NCBI RefSeq assembly: GCF_018390635.1
Contig: NZ_JAHBGE010000078.1
Location: forward strand, 62,001 to 126,000
DNA length: 64,000 nt
Direction of reading: 5' to 3'
DNA from: Ancylobacter lacus
GTDB lineage: Bacteria > Pseudomonadota > Alphaproteobacteria > Rhizobiales > Xanthobacteraceae
Both the position numbers and the translations under genes were made by a program. The notes beneath the pieces were generated by a model. It saw only the letters and a program-made list of their open reading frames with translations. It was not told where the DNA came from and did no database searches. Positions 43,930 through 60,823 of the stretch are shown here, piece after piece. Every line of letters starts with the position of its first letter. Positions within the stretch are counted from its first letter, which is position 1.

Positions 43930-44121
43930 CCGGCGGGCCACCGCGCACAAAGTGCGGTTGATCGGGGTCAAGGCTCTTCCGTTGCCTCAAAGCCACACTA
44001 CATGAGGAAGCGGCGGGCTGCCTGAGGGGGCCTGCCGCGGCGGCCGGGATACGGGCGCCGTTCGTCCCGCATGACCGCTCGCGCCTCGGGGAGGGCGGGC
44101 GGGGGGCCAGGAGGCAGGCAC

Positions 44122-46743
<2,622 letters not shown>

Positions 46744-46769
46744 GCGCCGCCTCCCGTTCCCGAGACGAC

Positions 46770-46800
46770 AACGGCGCGGCCCCAGGGCCGCGCCGTTTCT
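46770..46800 (+). terminator. Terminator of clpB
   Basis: Perfect 12-bp stem AACGGCGCGGCC / GGCCGCGCCGTT with loop CCAG, followed by TCTGTTTCTG, 26 bases after the clpB stop. Confidence 0.8.
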
Positions 46801-46852
46801 GTTTCTGTCTCTGGCAGGCGGTGGCGGCCGGGCTCGGCCGGCCGCGCCGGCC

Positions 46853-47743
46853 TCACGCCTGCGCCAGCAGCGCGTGCAGCTCCGGCAGGAAGGTCTCCGC
46901 GATGTCCGGCCGGGCCAGCGCATAGGCGACATTCGCCATGAGGAAGCCGAGCTTCGAGCCGCAATCGTAGATCGAGCCGTCGAAGGTGACGCTGTAGAAG
47001 TCCTGCTTCTTCGCCAGCTTCAGCATGGAGTCGGTGAGCTGGATCTCGTTGCCGGCGCCGCGCTCCTGGCTGGCCAGCAGCTCGAAGATCTCCGGCTGCA
47101 GGATGTAGCGGCCGGAAATGGCGAGGTTGGAGGGCGCCACCTCCTTCTTCGGCTTTTCGACCATGCGGGCGATGCGGTGCACGCCGTCGGCGATCTGCTC
47201 GCCCTGGCCGACGATGCCGTACTGGTCGGTCTGTTCGCGCGGGACCTCGTAGACCGCGATGTGGTTGCCGCCGCCGGTCTTCTGGTAGGCCTCGACCATG
47301 CGGGCGAGGCAGCCCTTGCCGTTGCGCGGCTTGTGCAGCATGTCGGGCAGCAGCAGGGCGAAGGGCTCGTTGCCGATGATGTCGCGGGCGCACCATACCG
47401 CGTGGCCGAGGCCGAGCGGGAGCTGCTGGCGGGTGAAGCTGGTCTTGCCCGGGCCGAGGGTCTCTTCCCGCAGCACGTCGAGAAGCTGGTGCTTGCCGCG
47501 CTCGGCAAGCGTCGCCTCCAGCTCGTACTGGCGGTCGAAATGGTCCTCGATGACGCCCTTGTTGCGGCCGGTGACGAAGACGATGTGCTCGATGCCGGCG
47601 GCGCGCGCCTCGTCGACCACGTGCTGGACCACGGGGCGGTCGACCACGGTCAGCATTTCCTTCGGCACGGCCTTGGTGGCCGGCAGGAAGCGGGTGCCGA
47701 GGCCGGCGACGGGGAGGATCGCTTTACGGATAGGGCTTGCCAT
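46853..47743 (-). CDS. galU: UTP-glucose-1-phosphate uridylyltransferase
   Basis: Makes UDP-glucose for exopolysaccharide, LPS and trehalose synthesis. 296 aa. Nucleotide loop [19 protein letters not shown], then [29 protein letters not shown] and [20 protein letters not shown], all typical of bacterial GalU. The ATG 47743 gives the family start [12 protein letters not shown]; a GTG five codons upstream is less likely. It converges on clpB and diverges from a lytic transglycosylase. Confidence 0.95.
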   Translation of the reverse strand: MASPIRKAILPVAGLGTRFLPATKAVPKEMLTVVDRPVVQHVVDEARAAGIEHIVFVTGRNKGVIEDHFDRQYELEATLAERGKHQLLDVLREETLGPGKTSFTRQQLPLGLGHAVWCARDIIGNEPFALLLPDMLHKPRNGKGCLARMVEAYQKTGGGNHIAVYEVPREQTDQYGIVGQGEQIADGVHRIARMVEKPKKEVAPSNLAISGRYILQPEIFELLASQERGAGNEIQLTDSMLKLAKKQDFYSVTFDGSIYDCGSKLGFLMANVAYALARPDIAETFLPELHALLAQA

Positions 47744-48081
47744 GGGGAGAGACGCCACGTTGCGAAGGAGGAAGTGGTGGGACGGCGGGAGAACAGCCGG
47801 GCGAACCGGCAGACGGGCTCCTGGGCCGGAATGATGACAGGATCGTGAAGCGTACCCTACGTGATCCCGGAGGGCGGGTCACGCGTCGGGCCCGGCCTGC
47901 CATGCGGTCTCCAGCGTTGATATCGTTTGCCTGTCATCAGACTAGCCGGCCGCGGCGGCGTTGAACAATCGTCTTTTGCGGCACTGCACACAGTCGGGCC
48001 TCGTCCTAACGTCGAAGCGTTAAGGCCGTTTCAACGATGACGGGGCGTAAATGGACCCAGCCACTCGCACGGGATGGGTTC
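47744..48081. other. Divergent intergenic region galU / lytic transglycosylase
   Basis: 338 bases. The middle (47910-48030) is AT-richer and should contain the promoters. A short TAACG-CGTTA dyad lies at 48007-48022. An in-frame ATG at 48037 could start the transglycosylase 15 codons earlier. No other gene seen. Confidence 0.4.
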
Positions 48082-49464
48082 ATGCGTAATCGAGCGAACG
48101 GCAGGGCGGGGGTGCTCCCCGTCTTCGCGCTGCTTCTGGCGTCGGGATTCGGCCTAGCCGGCTGTTCGGCCGGGCCGGACTTCACCGGCGCGCTTGCCGC
48201 GCCCGAGCGCCCCGCCAGGCCGGCCGCCCGCCAGGCCGTGGCCGCCCGGCCCGCCGCCGCGCCGGTGCGCTCGTCCCACCCCGCCATGACGCCGGCCGCG
48301 CTCGCCGCCGACGAGGCCAATTTCCCGCGCTGTCTCGCCGAGCTCGGCCAGCGGGCGCAGGCGCGCGGGGTTTCCGCCGCCGGGGTGCGCCGCTACACCG
48401 CCGGCCTCAAGCCCGACATGAGCATCATGTCGAAGCTGGAGACCCAGCCGGAATTCTCCCGGTCCACCGGCGATTATGTCGAGATGCTGGTGTCGGAGAC
48501 CCGCATCCAGCGCGGCCGCGAGGCGATGGCGCAGAACGCGGCGGTGTTCGACGCGGTGGAGCGGACCTATGGCGTCGACAAATACGCCGTTGCCGCGATC
48601 TGGGGCATCGAGACCAATTACGGCAATGCCCGCGGCTCCTACTCCGTGATCGAGGCCACCGCGACGCTGGCCTGCGTCGGCCGGCGCAAGGCCTATTTCG
48701 CCGACGAGTTCATCGCCGCGCTGCAGATCGTCGACCGCGGCGACATTCCCGAGAGCCATCTGCGCGGCTCCTGGGCCGGGGCGTTCGGGCTCACCCAGTT
48801 CATGCCCACCGCCTTCCAGCGCGACGCGGTGGATTTCGACGGCGACGGCCACCGCAACGTGGTGGATTCGGTGGCCGACGCCATGGGCTCCACCGCCGCC
48901 AAGCTGAAGCGCGGCGGCTGGGTGGCCGGGCGGAGCTGGGGCTATGAGGTGGAGCTGCCGCGCGGCTTCAACTATCTGCTCGCCGACAAGAACGTGGTGA
49001 AGCCGATGGCCGAATGGTCGGCGCTCGGCGTCCGCCGGGTGGCGGGCCGGCCCTTCGCCAATGGGGCGGAGACCGCCTATCTCCTGCTGCCCGCCGGCGC
49101 GGAAGGCCCCGCCTTCCTGATGACCGGCAATTTCAAGGCGCTGCTGAGCTACAACCCCGCCGACGCCTATGCGCTCGCCATCGGCCATCTGGCCGACCGC
49201 ATCCGCGGCGGCGAGCCCTTCGTGCACCCCTGGCCGGCCGACCAGCGCCCGCTGGCGCGGGCCGAGCGCATCGAGCTGCAGCAGCGGCTCGCCGCCATGG
49301 GCTATGATGTCGGCACGCCGGACGGGGTGATGGGGCTCAAGACCCGCGTCGCGGTGCGCGATTTCCAGGCCCGCGCCGGCATGGTGCCGGACGGCCTGCC
49401 CGATGTCGCGGTGCTGGACCGCATGCGCGCCGCCTCCGCCGGGGTGCAGCAGGCCCGGCTGTGA
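48082..49464 (+). CDS. Lytic murein transglycosylase, MltB-type lipoprotein
   Basis: Cleaves peptidoglycan glycan strands. 460 aa. A lipoprotein signal ends in the lipobox LAGC with C28; an Ala/Pro linker follows. The SLT_2 domain (about 75-370) has the catalytic E177 in AAIWGIETNYGN, plus GSWAGAFGLTQFMPTAF and SVADAMGSTAAKLKRGGW. A C-terminal peptidoglycan-binding domain (IELQQRLAAMGYDVGTPDGVMGLKTRVAVRDFQ) completes it. The start at 48082 places the lipobox at normal distance; start 48037 would give an overlong signal. Confidence 0.93.
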   Translation: MRNRANGRAGVLPVFALLLASGFGLAGCSAGPDFTGALAAPERPARPAARQAVAARPAAAPVRSSHPAMTPAALAADEANFPRCLAELGQRAQARGVSAAGVRRYTAGLKPDMSIMSKLETQPEFSRSTGDYVEMLVSETRIQRGREAMAQNAAVFDAVERTYGVDKYAVAAIWGIETNYGNARGSYSVIEATATLACVGRRKAYFADEFIAALQIVDRGDIPESHLRGSWAGAFGLTQFMPTAFQRDAVDFDGDGHRNVVDSVADAMGSTAAKLKRGGWVAGRSWGYEVELPRGFNYLLADKNVVKPMAEWSALGVRRVAGRPFANGAETAYLLLPAGAEGPAFLMTGNFKALLSYNPADAYALAIGHLADRIRGGEPFVHPWPADQRPLARAERIELQQRLAAMGYDVGTPDGVMGLKTRVAVRDFQARAGMVPDGLPDVAVLDRMRAASAGVQQARL

Positions 49465-49556
49465 GCACCCCACCGGCCCGGTGGTGTCGGGCGGGGTCTT
49501 GAATCGGCCGCGTTCCTGAGGCACCGCTGACGCATCGACATCCCGCGGGGCGACCC

Positions 49557-51512
49557 ATGCCGGAACAGCCGAGCCCCCGAGGCCAGAACCGCCCGGCGCG
49601 CCCTGCGCCGGCGCGCGCGCGTGCGCCCTCCGGCGCCGGGCGGCTTGGGGCCGGTGCCGGGGCTCTCCTGCGCGGGGTTCTCCTGCGCGGGCTGGCCGGC
49701 CTCGCTGCCCTGTGCTGGGCGCTGCTCGGGGCGCCGCTGGTCTCGCCCGCGCTGGCGCAGCAGGACTGGTTCCGCCCGCCGGCCGATGTCGGCTCCTCCA
49801 GCGCGCCCGCCCGCCAGCCGACGCGCCCGCCGGCCCAGAGCCAGGGCCAGCCGCGCCAGGCCGCCCGCCCGGCGCCGCAGCGCTCCGCCCCGCCGCCGCA
49901 GCAGGAACAGCGCTGGCGCCCGCTCTTTCCCTTCTTCGGCCTGTTCGAGCCCGCCCCGCCCGATGGCGACGCCGCCCGCCGGGCCCCGCGCGAGCTGCCG
50001 CCGGCCACGGACGAGCCGGCCCGCCCGCGTGTCGCCAAGCCCGCGCCGGAAGGCCCGGCCGAGCCGCGCGGCGCGGTGTATGGCTCGCTGGAGGCGGCCC
50101 GCAAGGACGCGGAGAAGCAGATCACCGCCTCGGTGCTGGTGCTCGGCGACCAGTATGCCGGCACGCTGGCGCAGGGCCTCGCCGACATGTTCGCGCCCGA
50201 CCGCTCCACCATCGCGGTCATCGGCAATGAGCAGGACGGCTCCGGGCTGCTGCCGGGCGGCTTCGACTGGCTGGCCGCCGCGCCCGACCTCGCACGCGCC
50301 GAGCAGCCCACCGCCATCGTGGTGATGATCGGGCAGAACGACCTGCGGCCGCTGGACGGGGCGGGCGACGATTCCCGGGTGCTCGACGAGCGCTGGCGCG
50401 AGGTCTATGGCCGCCGCCTCGACGATTTCCTGATGCGGCTCAAGGCCACCGGCCGGCCGGTCGCGGTGGTGGGCCTCGCCCCCCAGCGCGACAGCCGCGC
50501 GAGCGAGCTCAACAGCCGCTTCAACGCCCTGCTGGAGGAGCGCACGGCCCGAGCCGGCCTCACCTATATCGATGTGTGGGACGGCTTCGTCGACGAGAAC
50601 GGCAAGTACCTCGTCTCCGGCCCGGCGGTGGACGGCCAGCGCCGGCGGCTGCGCACCGCCGACGGCGTCGGCTTCACCCGTTCCGGCGGGCGCAAGCTCG
50701 GCTTCTTCGTGGACCGGGCGATCGGCAAGCTGCTGGGCGGGGAGGGCGCTCCCGCCGCCGGCCTGCCGCTGCCGGCCGCGTCCCCGGCGGGTCCGCCGGC
50801 CATCATCCAGCTCACCGGGGCGGGCACGGGTGCGAAGGAACTGGCGGGCGGTCCCGGCGCGGCGCCGGCACCCGCGCCGGAGGGCAGCGCCGCGCTCGCC
50901 ATGCGCACGCTGAAGCAGGGCGACCCGCTGCCGCTGGTGGCCGGGCGGGCCGATGATTTCCGCTGGCCGGCGGCGAACGCGGCGGCGCCGCCTTCTCCCG
51001 GCGTGGCGGCCCCGGCTGAGGGTGCCGCGCCCGCCGGCGCTTCCGGCCCGGCCACCGGCGGCACGGGCTCGACGGCCGCGACCGGCGGGGCCGCCATAAC
51101 CGGCGGAGCGGCGAGTCCGCCGTCACCGGCAGTGCCGCCATCCCCGGCGGCCGTCTCGCCGTCCTCGCCCTCGTCGCCGCCGCCGGGAGCATCCCCGGCC
51201 GCGGCGCCGTCCGCCGCACCGGCCGGCCCGAAGGCCGCGCTCGACCCGGCCGGGCGGTTGTCGGCCGCGCCCGCCTCGGTCGCCGGACCTCCGGCGGGTG
51301 CGACGTCGCCCGCGTCGGCCGCAGCATCCCCCGGCGTGGCGGCGCCCGCCGCGCCGGGCCCGACCGCGCTCGTCAGCCCGCCGGCGGCGGATGATCTCAT
51401 CGCCCCGGTGCCGGTGCCGCCGGCCTTCCAGCGCGCGCCGGAGCGGCGCACCGCCTCGGGCGGCACGATCCCGCTGACCGCGCCCTCCGCCGGCACCGGC
51501 ACCGCGCCCTGA
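49557..51512 (+). CDS. SGNH-hydrolase-like DUF459 protein with Pro/Ala-rich tail
   Basis: 651 aa, exported or membrane-anchored. A basic N-terminus leads into a hydrophobic segment ending SPALAQ (about 36-67). After a Pro/Gln linker, the SGNH-like domain spans about 170-395: SVLVLGDQYAGTLAQGL (block I has Gly-Asp-Gln instead of GDS, so the nucleophile Ser is missing), VVMIGQNDLRPL, PVAVVGLAPQRD and VDGQRRRLRTADGVGFTRSGGRKLGFF. The last 250 residues are Ala/Pro/Gly low complexity. Catalysis is doubtful without the Ser. It follows the lytic transglycosylase by 92 bases and may act on the cell envelope. Confidence 0.8.
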   Translation: MPEQPSPRGQNRPARPAPARARAPSGAGRLGAGAGALLRGVLLRGLAGLAALCWALLGAPLVSPALAQQDWFRPPADVGSSSAPARQPTRPPAQSQGQPRQAARPAPQRSAPPPQQEQRWRPLFPFFGLFEPAPPDGDAARRAPRELPPATDEPARPRVAKPAPEGPAEPRGAVYGSLEAARKDAEKQITASVLVLGDQYAGTLAQGLADMFAPDRSTIAVIGNEQDGSGLLPGGFDWLAAAPDLARAEQPTAIVVMIGQNDLRPLDGAGDDSRVLDERWREVYGRRLDDFLMRLKATGRPVAVVGLAPQRDSRASELNSRFNALLEERTARAGLTYIDVWDGFVDENGKYLVSGPAVDGQRRRLRTADGVGFTRSGGRKLGFFVDRAIGKLLGGEGAPAAGLPLPAASPAGPPAIIQLTGAGTGAKELAGGPGAAPAPAPEGSAALAMRTLKQGDPLPLVAGRADDFRWPAANAAAPPSPGVAAPAEGAAPAGASGPATGGTGSTAATGGAAITGGAASPPSPAVPPSPAAVSPSSPSSPPPGASPAAAPSAAPAGPKAALDPAGRLSAAPASVAGPPAGATSPASAAASPGVAAPAAPGPTALVSPPAADDLIAPVPVPPAFQRAPERRTASGGTIPLTAPSAGTGTAP

Positions 51513-51554
51513 ACGGGCCGGCGCGGGCCGGCATGCCGCGTGACCGGCGCGACG

Positions 51555-52013
51555 TCAGGCGCTCGGCGGCAGGGTACCCAGCGGCCGGGTGCCCAGCCCT
51601 TCGGAAAAACGGATGAGGTAACCGTCGGGGTCCTGCACCAGGAACTGACGGACGCCGACCTCGTCCGCGCTGCGGCGGTACCATTTGTCTTCCGGCGCCA
51701 TGTGGAGCGGCCAGCCGGCGGCCGCCAGCGCGGCGAGGATCGGCGCGGTGGCGCTGACCGCGATCTGGAAGTTGATGCCCCGGCCGAACGGCGTTTCCAG
51801 CGGGCCGGTGACCCACTGCCGGCCCTCGCCGCGCTGCTCCAGCATCAGCTCGGCGCCCTCGCGGCTGAGATAGGCGAAGGCGTCCTCCGGCCGGGCATAG
51901 GCGATGGCGAAGCCGCACAGCCCGCACCAGAAGGCGAGGCTGGCGGCGAGATCGCTGACCAGCAGCTCCGGGACGAGGGCGGCGCGGTCGAAGGCGGCGG
52001 TGTCGTCGGTCAT
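51555..52013 (-). CDS. VOC family protein, bleomycin-resistance-like
   Basis: 152-aa glyoxalase-fold protein: VPELLVSDLAASLAFWCGLCGFAIAYARPEDAFAYLSREGAELML and VRQFLVQDPDGYLIRFSEGLG. This pattern is common in proteins annotated as bleomycin-resistance or dioxygenase-like. The metal-ligand histidines of glyoxalase I are missing, so ligand binding is more likely than glyoxalase activity. ATG 52013 fits the family start. Leftward, downstream of gltD by 107 bases; it may be cotranscribed with it. Confidence 0.85.
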   Translation of the reverse strand: MTDDTAAFDRAALVPELLVSDLAASLAFWCGLCGFAIAYARPEDAFAYLSREGAELMLEQRGEGRQWVTGPLETPFGRGINFQIAVSATAPILAALAAAGWPLHMAPEDKWYRRSADEVGVRQFLVQDPDGYLIRFSEGLGTRPLGTLPPSA

Positions 52014-52120
52014 GGACGGTCGCATGCAGGTGGCGGCCGGCCGATGTCGCGCCGGCAGCATCATCGCTGTCGGGCGGCGGGGAGCACGTGCATCCCCGCG
52101 CCGCGTGATCCGGCCGGGCC

Positions 52121-53545
52121 TCAGCGCGGCAGGACGGTGGAGCCCATCAGGAAGGTGTCCACCGAGGCGGCGGCCTGGCGGCCCTCGCGGATCGCCCACA
52201 CCACCAGCGACTGGCCGCGCCGCATGTCGCCGGCGGCGAACAGCTTCGGCACCGAGGTCTGGTAGTCGTGGTCACTGGCCGCGACATTGCCGCGCCCGTC
52301 GAGCCCGGCGCCGGCCTGCTGCAGCAGGCCCTCATGCAGCGGGTGGACGAAGCCGAGCGCGATGAAGACGAGATCGGCCTTGATCTGGAACTCGGTGCCG
52401 GGAATGGGCTGGCGCTTGGCGTCGACGCGGGCGCAGTTCACCCCGATCACGCGGCCCTTCTTGCCGGCGATGCCGAGCGTGGCGGCGGCGAATTCGCGCT
52501 CGGCGCCCTCGGCCTGGCTGGAGGAGGTGCGGAACTTGGTCGGCCAGTACGGCCACACCGCCAGCTTGTCCTCCTTCGCCGGCGGCACCGGGCGGATGTC
52601 GAGCTGGTGAACCGAGAGCGCGCCCTGCCGGAAGGCGGTGCCGACGCAGTCCGAGGCGGTGTCGCCGCCGCCGATGACGACGACATGGCGGCCGGCGGCG
52701 AGGATCGGCGTCTCGTGGCTGACGTCCTCATGGCCGATGCGGCGGTTCTGCTGCACCAGATAGGGCATGGCGTAGTGCACGCCGTCCAGTTCCTGGCCGG
52801 GCAGCCGGGGGTCGCGCGGCTTTTCCGAGCCGCCACACAGCAGCACCGCGTCGAAGCCGTCCAGCAGCTCCTGGAACGGCTTGGTGACGCCGACATTCAC
52901 GCCGTAGTGGAAGGTGACGCCTTCGCCCTCCATCTGCGCCACGCGGCGGTCGATGTAGTGCTTCTCCATCTTGAAGTCGGGAATGCCGTAGCGCAGCAGG
53001 CCGCCGGCCTTGGGCTCGCGCTCGAACACATGGACCTCGTGGCCGGCGCGGCCGAGCTGCTGGGCGGCGGCGAGGCCGGCGGGGCCGGAGCCGATGACCG
53101 CGACCTTGCGGCCGGTCTTCTGCGCCGCGGGCTCCGGCTTGATCCAGCCCATCTTCCACGCCTTGTCGGCGATGGCCTGCTCGACGGTCTTGATGGTGAC
53201 CGGCACATCCTCGAGGTTCAGCGTGCAGGCTTCCTCGCAGGGGGCGGGACAGACGCGGCCGGTGAACTCGGGAAAATTGTTGGTGGAGTGCAGGTTGCGC
53301 GCCGCCTCCTCCCAGTTGCCGGCATAGACGAGGTCGTTCCAGTCCGGGATCTGGTTGTGGACCGGGCAGCCATTGGGGCCGTGGCAGAACGGAATGCCGC
53401 AGTCCATGCAGCGCGAGGCCTGGTTGGCGACCTCGCTGTCGGGCAGCGGAAGCGTGAACTCACGGAAATGGCGAATCCGATCGGAAGCCGGCTGATACTT
53501 GGCCTCACGCCGATCGATTTCGAGAAAACCGGTAACCTTACCCAT
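52121..53545 (-). CDS. gltD: Glutamate synthase small subunit
   Basis: NADPH-dependent electron-input subunit of GOGAT, partner of GltB. 474 aa. N-terminal FeS ligands C47, C50, C54 and C60 ([15 protein letters not shown]) and the CPAPCEEAC cluster, then an FAD site ([24 protein letters not shown]) and an NADPH site ([22 protein letters not shown]). ATG 53545 gives the family start [12 protein letters not shown]. It lies 206 bases after gltB on the same strand. Confidence 0.97.
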   Translation of the reverse strand: MGKVTGFLEIDRREAKYQPASDRIRHFREFTLPLPDSEVANQASRCMDCGIPFCHGPNGCPVHNQIPDWNDLVYAGNWEEAARNLHSTNNFPEFTGRVCPAPCEEACTLNLEDVPVTIKTVEQAIADKAWKMGWIKPEPAAQKTGRKVAVIGSGPAGLAAAQQLGRAGHEVHVFEREPKAGGLLRYGIPDFKMEKHYIDRRVAQMEGEGVTFHYGVNVGVTKPFQELLDGFDAVLLCGGSEKPRDPRLPGQELDGVHYAMPYLVQQNRRIGHEDVSHETPILAAGRHVVVIGGGDTASDCVGTAFRQGALSVHQLDIRPVPPAKEDKLAVWPYWPTKFRTSSSQAEGAEREFAAATLGIAGKKGRVIGVNCARVDAKRQPIPGTEFQIKADLVFIALGFVHPLHEGLLQQAGAGLDGRGNVAASDHDYQTSVPKLFAAGDMRRGQSLVVWAIREGRQAAASVDTFLMGSTVLPR

Positions 53546-53751
53546 CGCGCCCTCTTCCGCAGAACACCGCCACCCTGGAGGCATTCCACCTCGGTGCCTG
53601 ATACATCAATCATGCCAGTTGGGAAACGTGGCGCGGCACCCCGCCGCGCCACACACGCTCCGCCGCCGGCAGGCCGGCGGCCGTCGACGCGGCTGTCCTC
53701 GTCACGTCGCGGGACGGGGCCGCCGCATCCCGGCGCGGCGGCCCTGGCCGG

Positions 53752-58497
<4,746 letters not shown>

Positions 58498-59112
58498 GCC
58501 CGTATCTCCCAGAAGCCTCCCCCGCGATGGGCCGGGCCCGGCGGCTGAAGGCGGTTTTCAGATCGGCTACGGCGCCGTTCCCGACCTGCCGCCGCCGTGC
58601 TCCCCATATAGGACAGTAAGACTGCCCTATCAATCGCGAAGATGCCAGAATTCACGGTTCCGCACAAGCGTCGCACCCCCGGTGGGGCCGGTTCTTCTTC
58701 ACGCTTGTTGCGGGAGCGGCATGCGCCGCGAAACGAACGGTAAGGCGTGCTGCACCGAAGCGCAACGCCGTTGCGGGGCCGGCACCGGGGGCAGCCGGCC
58801 GGATCGGGGCGAAAACGCGGCGGCGGGAGCCGGGCGGGCGGCGAAGGGCGGGTATTCCCTTGCGCGAGGGACGTCGTCTCAAGGTCGAGCGGCGCGCTTG
58901 CCCGTGCCGGCGCCAGCCGCGCCCCGGGGCCATGCTCCGGCGTTTGCGGGCGCGCCGTTGCGGTGCCCGCGCCCGTCGCTGGCGGATGTTGCGGGCGCCG
59001 TGGGCCGGGGACGCGGTTGACGTAGCGGCGCGGCGTGCCGGCGCGTCTCAGAGGTGCCGCATTCACCGGGTCTAACGTGCGCACGGGCGTCCGGCCATCG
59101 CGAGAGAACCCC
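58498..59112. other. Divergent intergenic region gltB / PepSY-like gene
   Basis: 615 bases. The gltB side has the promoter and dyad at 58605-58633, giving a leader of about 100 bases. The rest (58640-59100) is very GC-rich with no recognised gene; the rightward promoter was not found. Confidence 0.45.
58605..58633 (-). promoter_or_regulatory. gltBD promoter with overlapping 23-bp operator dyad
   Basis: On the minus strand TTGATA (58633-58628), a 17-base spacer and TATATG (58610-58605) form a good sigma-70 promoter about 110 bases before the gltB ATG. The dyad ATAGGGCAGT-CTT-ACTGTCCTAT (58630-58608; arms match at 9 of 10 positions) fills the spacer and touches both boxes. A dimeric regulator bound there would directly control the polymerase. 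The half-site recalls Rrf2-family operators, but the protein is unknown. Confidence 0.6.
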
Positions 59113-60144
59113 ATGCCGCTTCCGCTTGCCTCCGCTGTCCTCCGAAAGCCGCTGCGCGTGGGCGGTGCGGCCGTGCGCGCCCTCGGCGGCGTTGCAGGCC
59201 TGGCCGCCGCCGTCGGCGGCGCGGCGAACGTCGCCTCTTTCAGCGGCGGGCTTGCCGTGCTCGCGCCCCTGCTGCTGTCGGCGCCCGCGCAGGCGCAGTA
59301 CTATCAGCCCTATTATCAGGCCCCGCCGCCCTATTACGAACGCCGCTACGGCCCGCCGCCGGCCCTGCCGATTCAGGATGTGCGGGCGATGCTGCGCTCG
59401 CTCGGCTATCTCGGCGTGTCCGGGGTGCGGCAGGTGGGGGACGACTACATCGCCGACGCCACCGACGTCGACGGCACCCGTGTGCGCCTGCGCATCGACG
59501 CGCTGAGCGGCGAGGTGATCTCGGTGCGACCCTTGCCCGGCCAGCGCTACGCCGCGCCGGTGCCGCCCGGCATGGTGCCGGGCATGCCGCCCGCCGCCGC
59601 GCCGCCGCCGCAGCGGCCTAAAGCCGCGGCCATCCCGACGCCCCGGCCGGCCCCGCCGGAGCGCGATGCCGCCGCGCCCGCCTCCACCGAGAGCGGCACG
59701 GGCGACGCGGCGTCCGCGAGCGCGGCTTCGTCCGCGAGCGCGGCCGAGGCGCCCGCCACCGCCAACCCCGCTACGGCCGCCACCGCCACGCCCCCGGCGC
59801 CGGCTGAGGATGCCCGGGTCGCCGCCAATCCGCCGGCCGCCGCGCCGGTGGATGGCGCCGCGCCGGTGCGGGTGATTCCCGGTGTCGCGGTTCCCGGCGC
59901 GGCCGCGCCGACGCCGGCCGCCGACGCCGCCAAACCGGATGCGGCCAAACCGGATGCTGCCAAGACGGATGCGGCCAAAGCTCCGGCCGCCGACGCCGGC
60001 AAGAGCGACCCGCCCGCCAGCGCGGCCGCAGCGCCGAAGCCAGCCCGGCCCGGCCGTATCAGCGCCGGTACCGGCACGCCCGATGGCGGTGTTTCCGCCG
60101 GCACCGCCTCGGTGCTGGCGAACGATCCCGCCTTGCCGAACTGA
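59113..60144 (+). CDS. Secreted PepSY-like protein with Ala/Pro/Lys-rich tail
   Basis: 343 aa. The long N-terminal hydrophobic region (about 1-62) ends in LLSAPAQAQ, a likely signal cleavage site. A Tyr/Pro segment (YYQPYYQAPPPYYERRYG) precedes a PepSY-like fold at about 78-140: PIQDVRAMLRSLGYLGVSGVRQVGDDYIADATDVDGTRVRLRIDALSGEVISV. The rest is disordered, with DAAKPDAAKPDAAKTDAAK repeats. Small PepSY proteins may inhibit peptidases or bind the wall; nothing more specific can be said. ATG 59113 follows GAGAGAACCCC. Confidence 0.8.
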   Translation: MPLPLASAVLRKPLRVGGAAVRALGGVAGLAAAVGGAANVASFSGGLAVLAPLLLSAPAQAQYYQPYYQAPPPYYERRYGPPPALPIQDVRAMLRSLGYLGVSGVRQVGDDYIADATDVDGTRVRLRIDALSGEVISVRPLPGQRYAAPVPPGMVPGMPPAAAPPPQRPKAAAIPTPRPAPPERDAAAPASTESGTGDAASASAASSASAAEAPATANPATAATATPPAPAEDARVAANPPAAAPVDGAAPVRVIPGVAVPGAAAPTPAADAAKPDAAKPDAAKTDAAKAPAADAGKSDPPASAAAAPKPARPGRISAGTGTPDGGVSAGTASVLANDPALPN

Positions 60145-60271
60145 GGCATCGGCTCCGGCTGCGCGCGGGCGCGGAGGTGCGCCGACAGCCCTTCCGCGCC
60201 GACGCCCCATCGACGCCGGCGCCGCAGGACATGGCGGCTCTGCGAACGGGGGTTACCGGAAGGCGCGCATG

Positions 60272-60303
60272 AAAAAGGGCGCTCCGGCATGGCCGGGGCG
60301 CCC
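60272..60303 (-). terminator. Rho-independent terminator of the small heat-shock gene
   Basis: Read on the minus strand: a 12-bp stem (GGGCGCCCCGGC / GCCGGAGCGCCC, one G-T pair) with a 3-base loop, followed by TTTTT. It begins 54 bases after the stop of the gene ending at 60357. Confidence 0.88.
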
Positions 60304-60356
60304 CGTGGGCGGATCGCGCGGCGCCGCTTGCGCCGTGGATCACATCATCGGGCGGG

Positions 60357-60821
60357 TCAGGCCGCCGCGCGGTCGGTGATGGCCGCCGCCGGCGCATCCG
60401 CGCCGGTGCTGATCGGGATCTGGCGCGGCTTCTTCGCCTCCGGCACCTGCCGGACCAGCTCCACATGCAGCAGCCCGTTTTCGAGGCTGGCGCCGCGGAT
60501 CTCGACATGGTCGGCAAGCTGGAAGCGGCGCTCGAAGGCGCGCGCGGCGATGCCCTGATACAGCACGTCGGCGGACTTTTCCGCCACCTGTTTCTCGCCG
60601 CGGATGGTGAGGGTGTTCTCCTTCACCTCGATGCCGAGTTCCCGCTCGGAGAAGCCGGCCACCGCCACGGTGATGCGGTAGGCGTTCTCGCCGGTCCGCT
60701 CGATGTTGTAGGGGGGATAGGTGGTGCCGTTATCGACGCCGCCGACCTGGTCGAGCAGCGAGAACAGCCGGTCGAAGCCGACGGTGGAACGATAGAGCGG
60801 CGAAAGATCGAACGTACGCAT
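60357..60821 (-). CDS. Small heat-shock protein, Hsp20/IbpA type
   Basis: ATP-independent holdase of 154 aa. N-terminal arm MRTFDLSPLYRSTVGFDRLFSLLDQ is the class A rhizobial sHSP/IbpA type; the alpha-crystallin domain spans about 35-125 (YPPYNIERTGENAYRITVAVAGFSERELGIEVKENTLTIRGEK ... FERRFQLADHVEIRGASLENGLLHVELVR) and the I-x-I anchor is IPIS near the end. ATG 60821 has GGAGG eight bases upstream; the ATG at 60827 is too close to that site. A thermometer-like hairpin covers the ribosome site, and an RpoH-like promoter lies upstream. Confidence 0.95.
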   Translation of the reverse strand: MRTFDLSPLYRSTVGFDRLFSLLDQVGGVDNGTTYPPYNIERTGENAYRITVAVAGFSERELGIEVKENTLTIRGEKQVAEKSADVLYQGIAARAFERRFQLADHVEIRGASLENGLLHVELVRQVPEAKKPRQIPISTGADAPAAAITDRAAA

Positions 60822-60823
60822 AA

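Noticed and set aside
44000-44121. A heat-shock promoter before clpB
   Set aside because: Several partial CTTG/CATG-like strings occur but none has acceptable spacing, so no site is called.
50740-51500. Possible frameshift or wrong frame in the Ala/Pro tail of the DUF459 protein
   Set aside because: The low-complexity tail stays open in a single frame to a clear stop, and its composition is common for such proteins; no evidence of a break.
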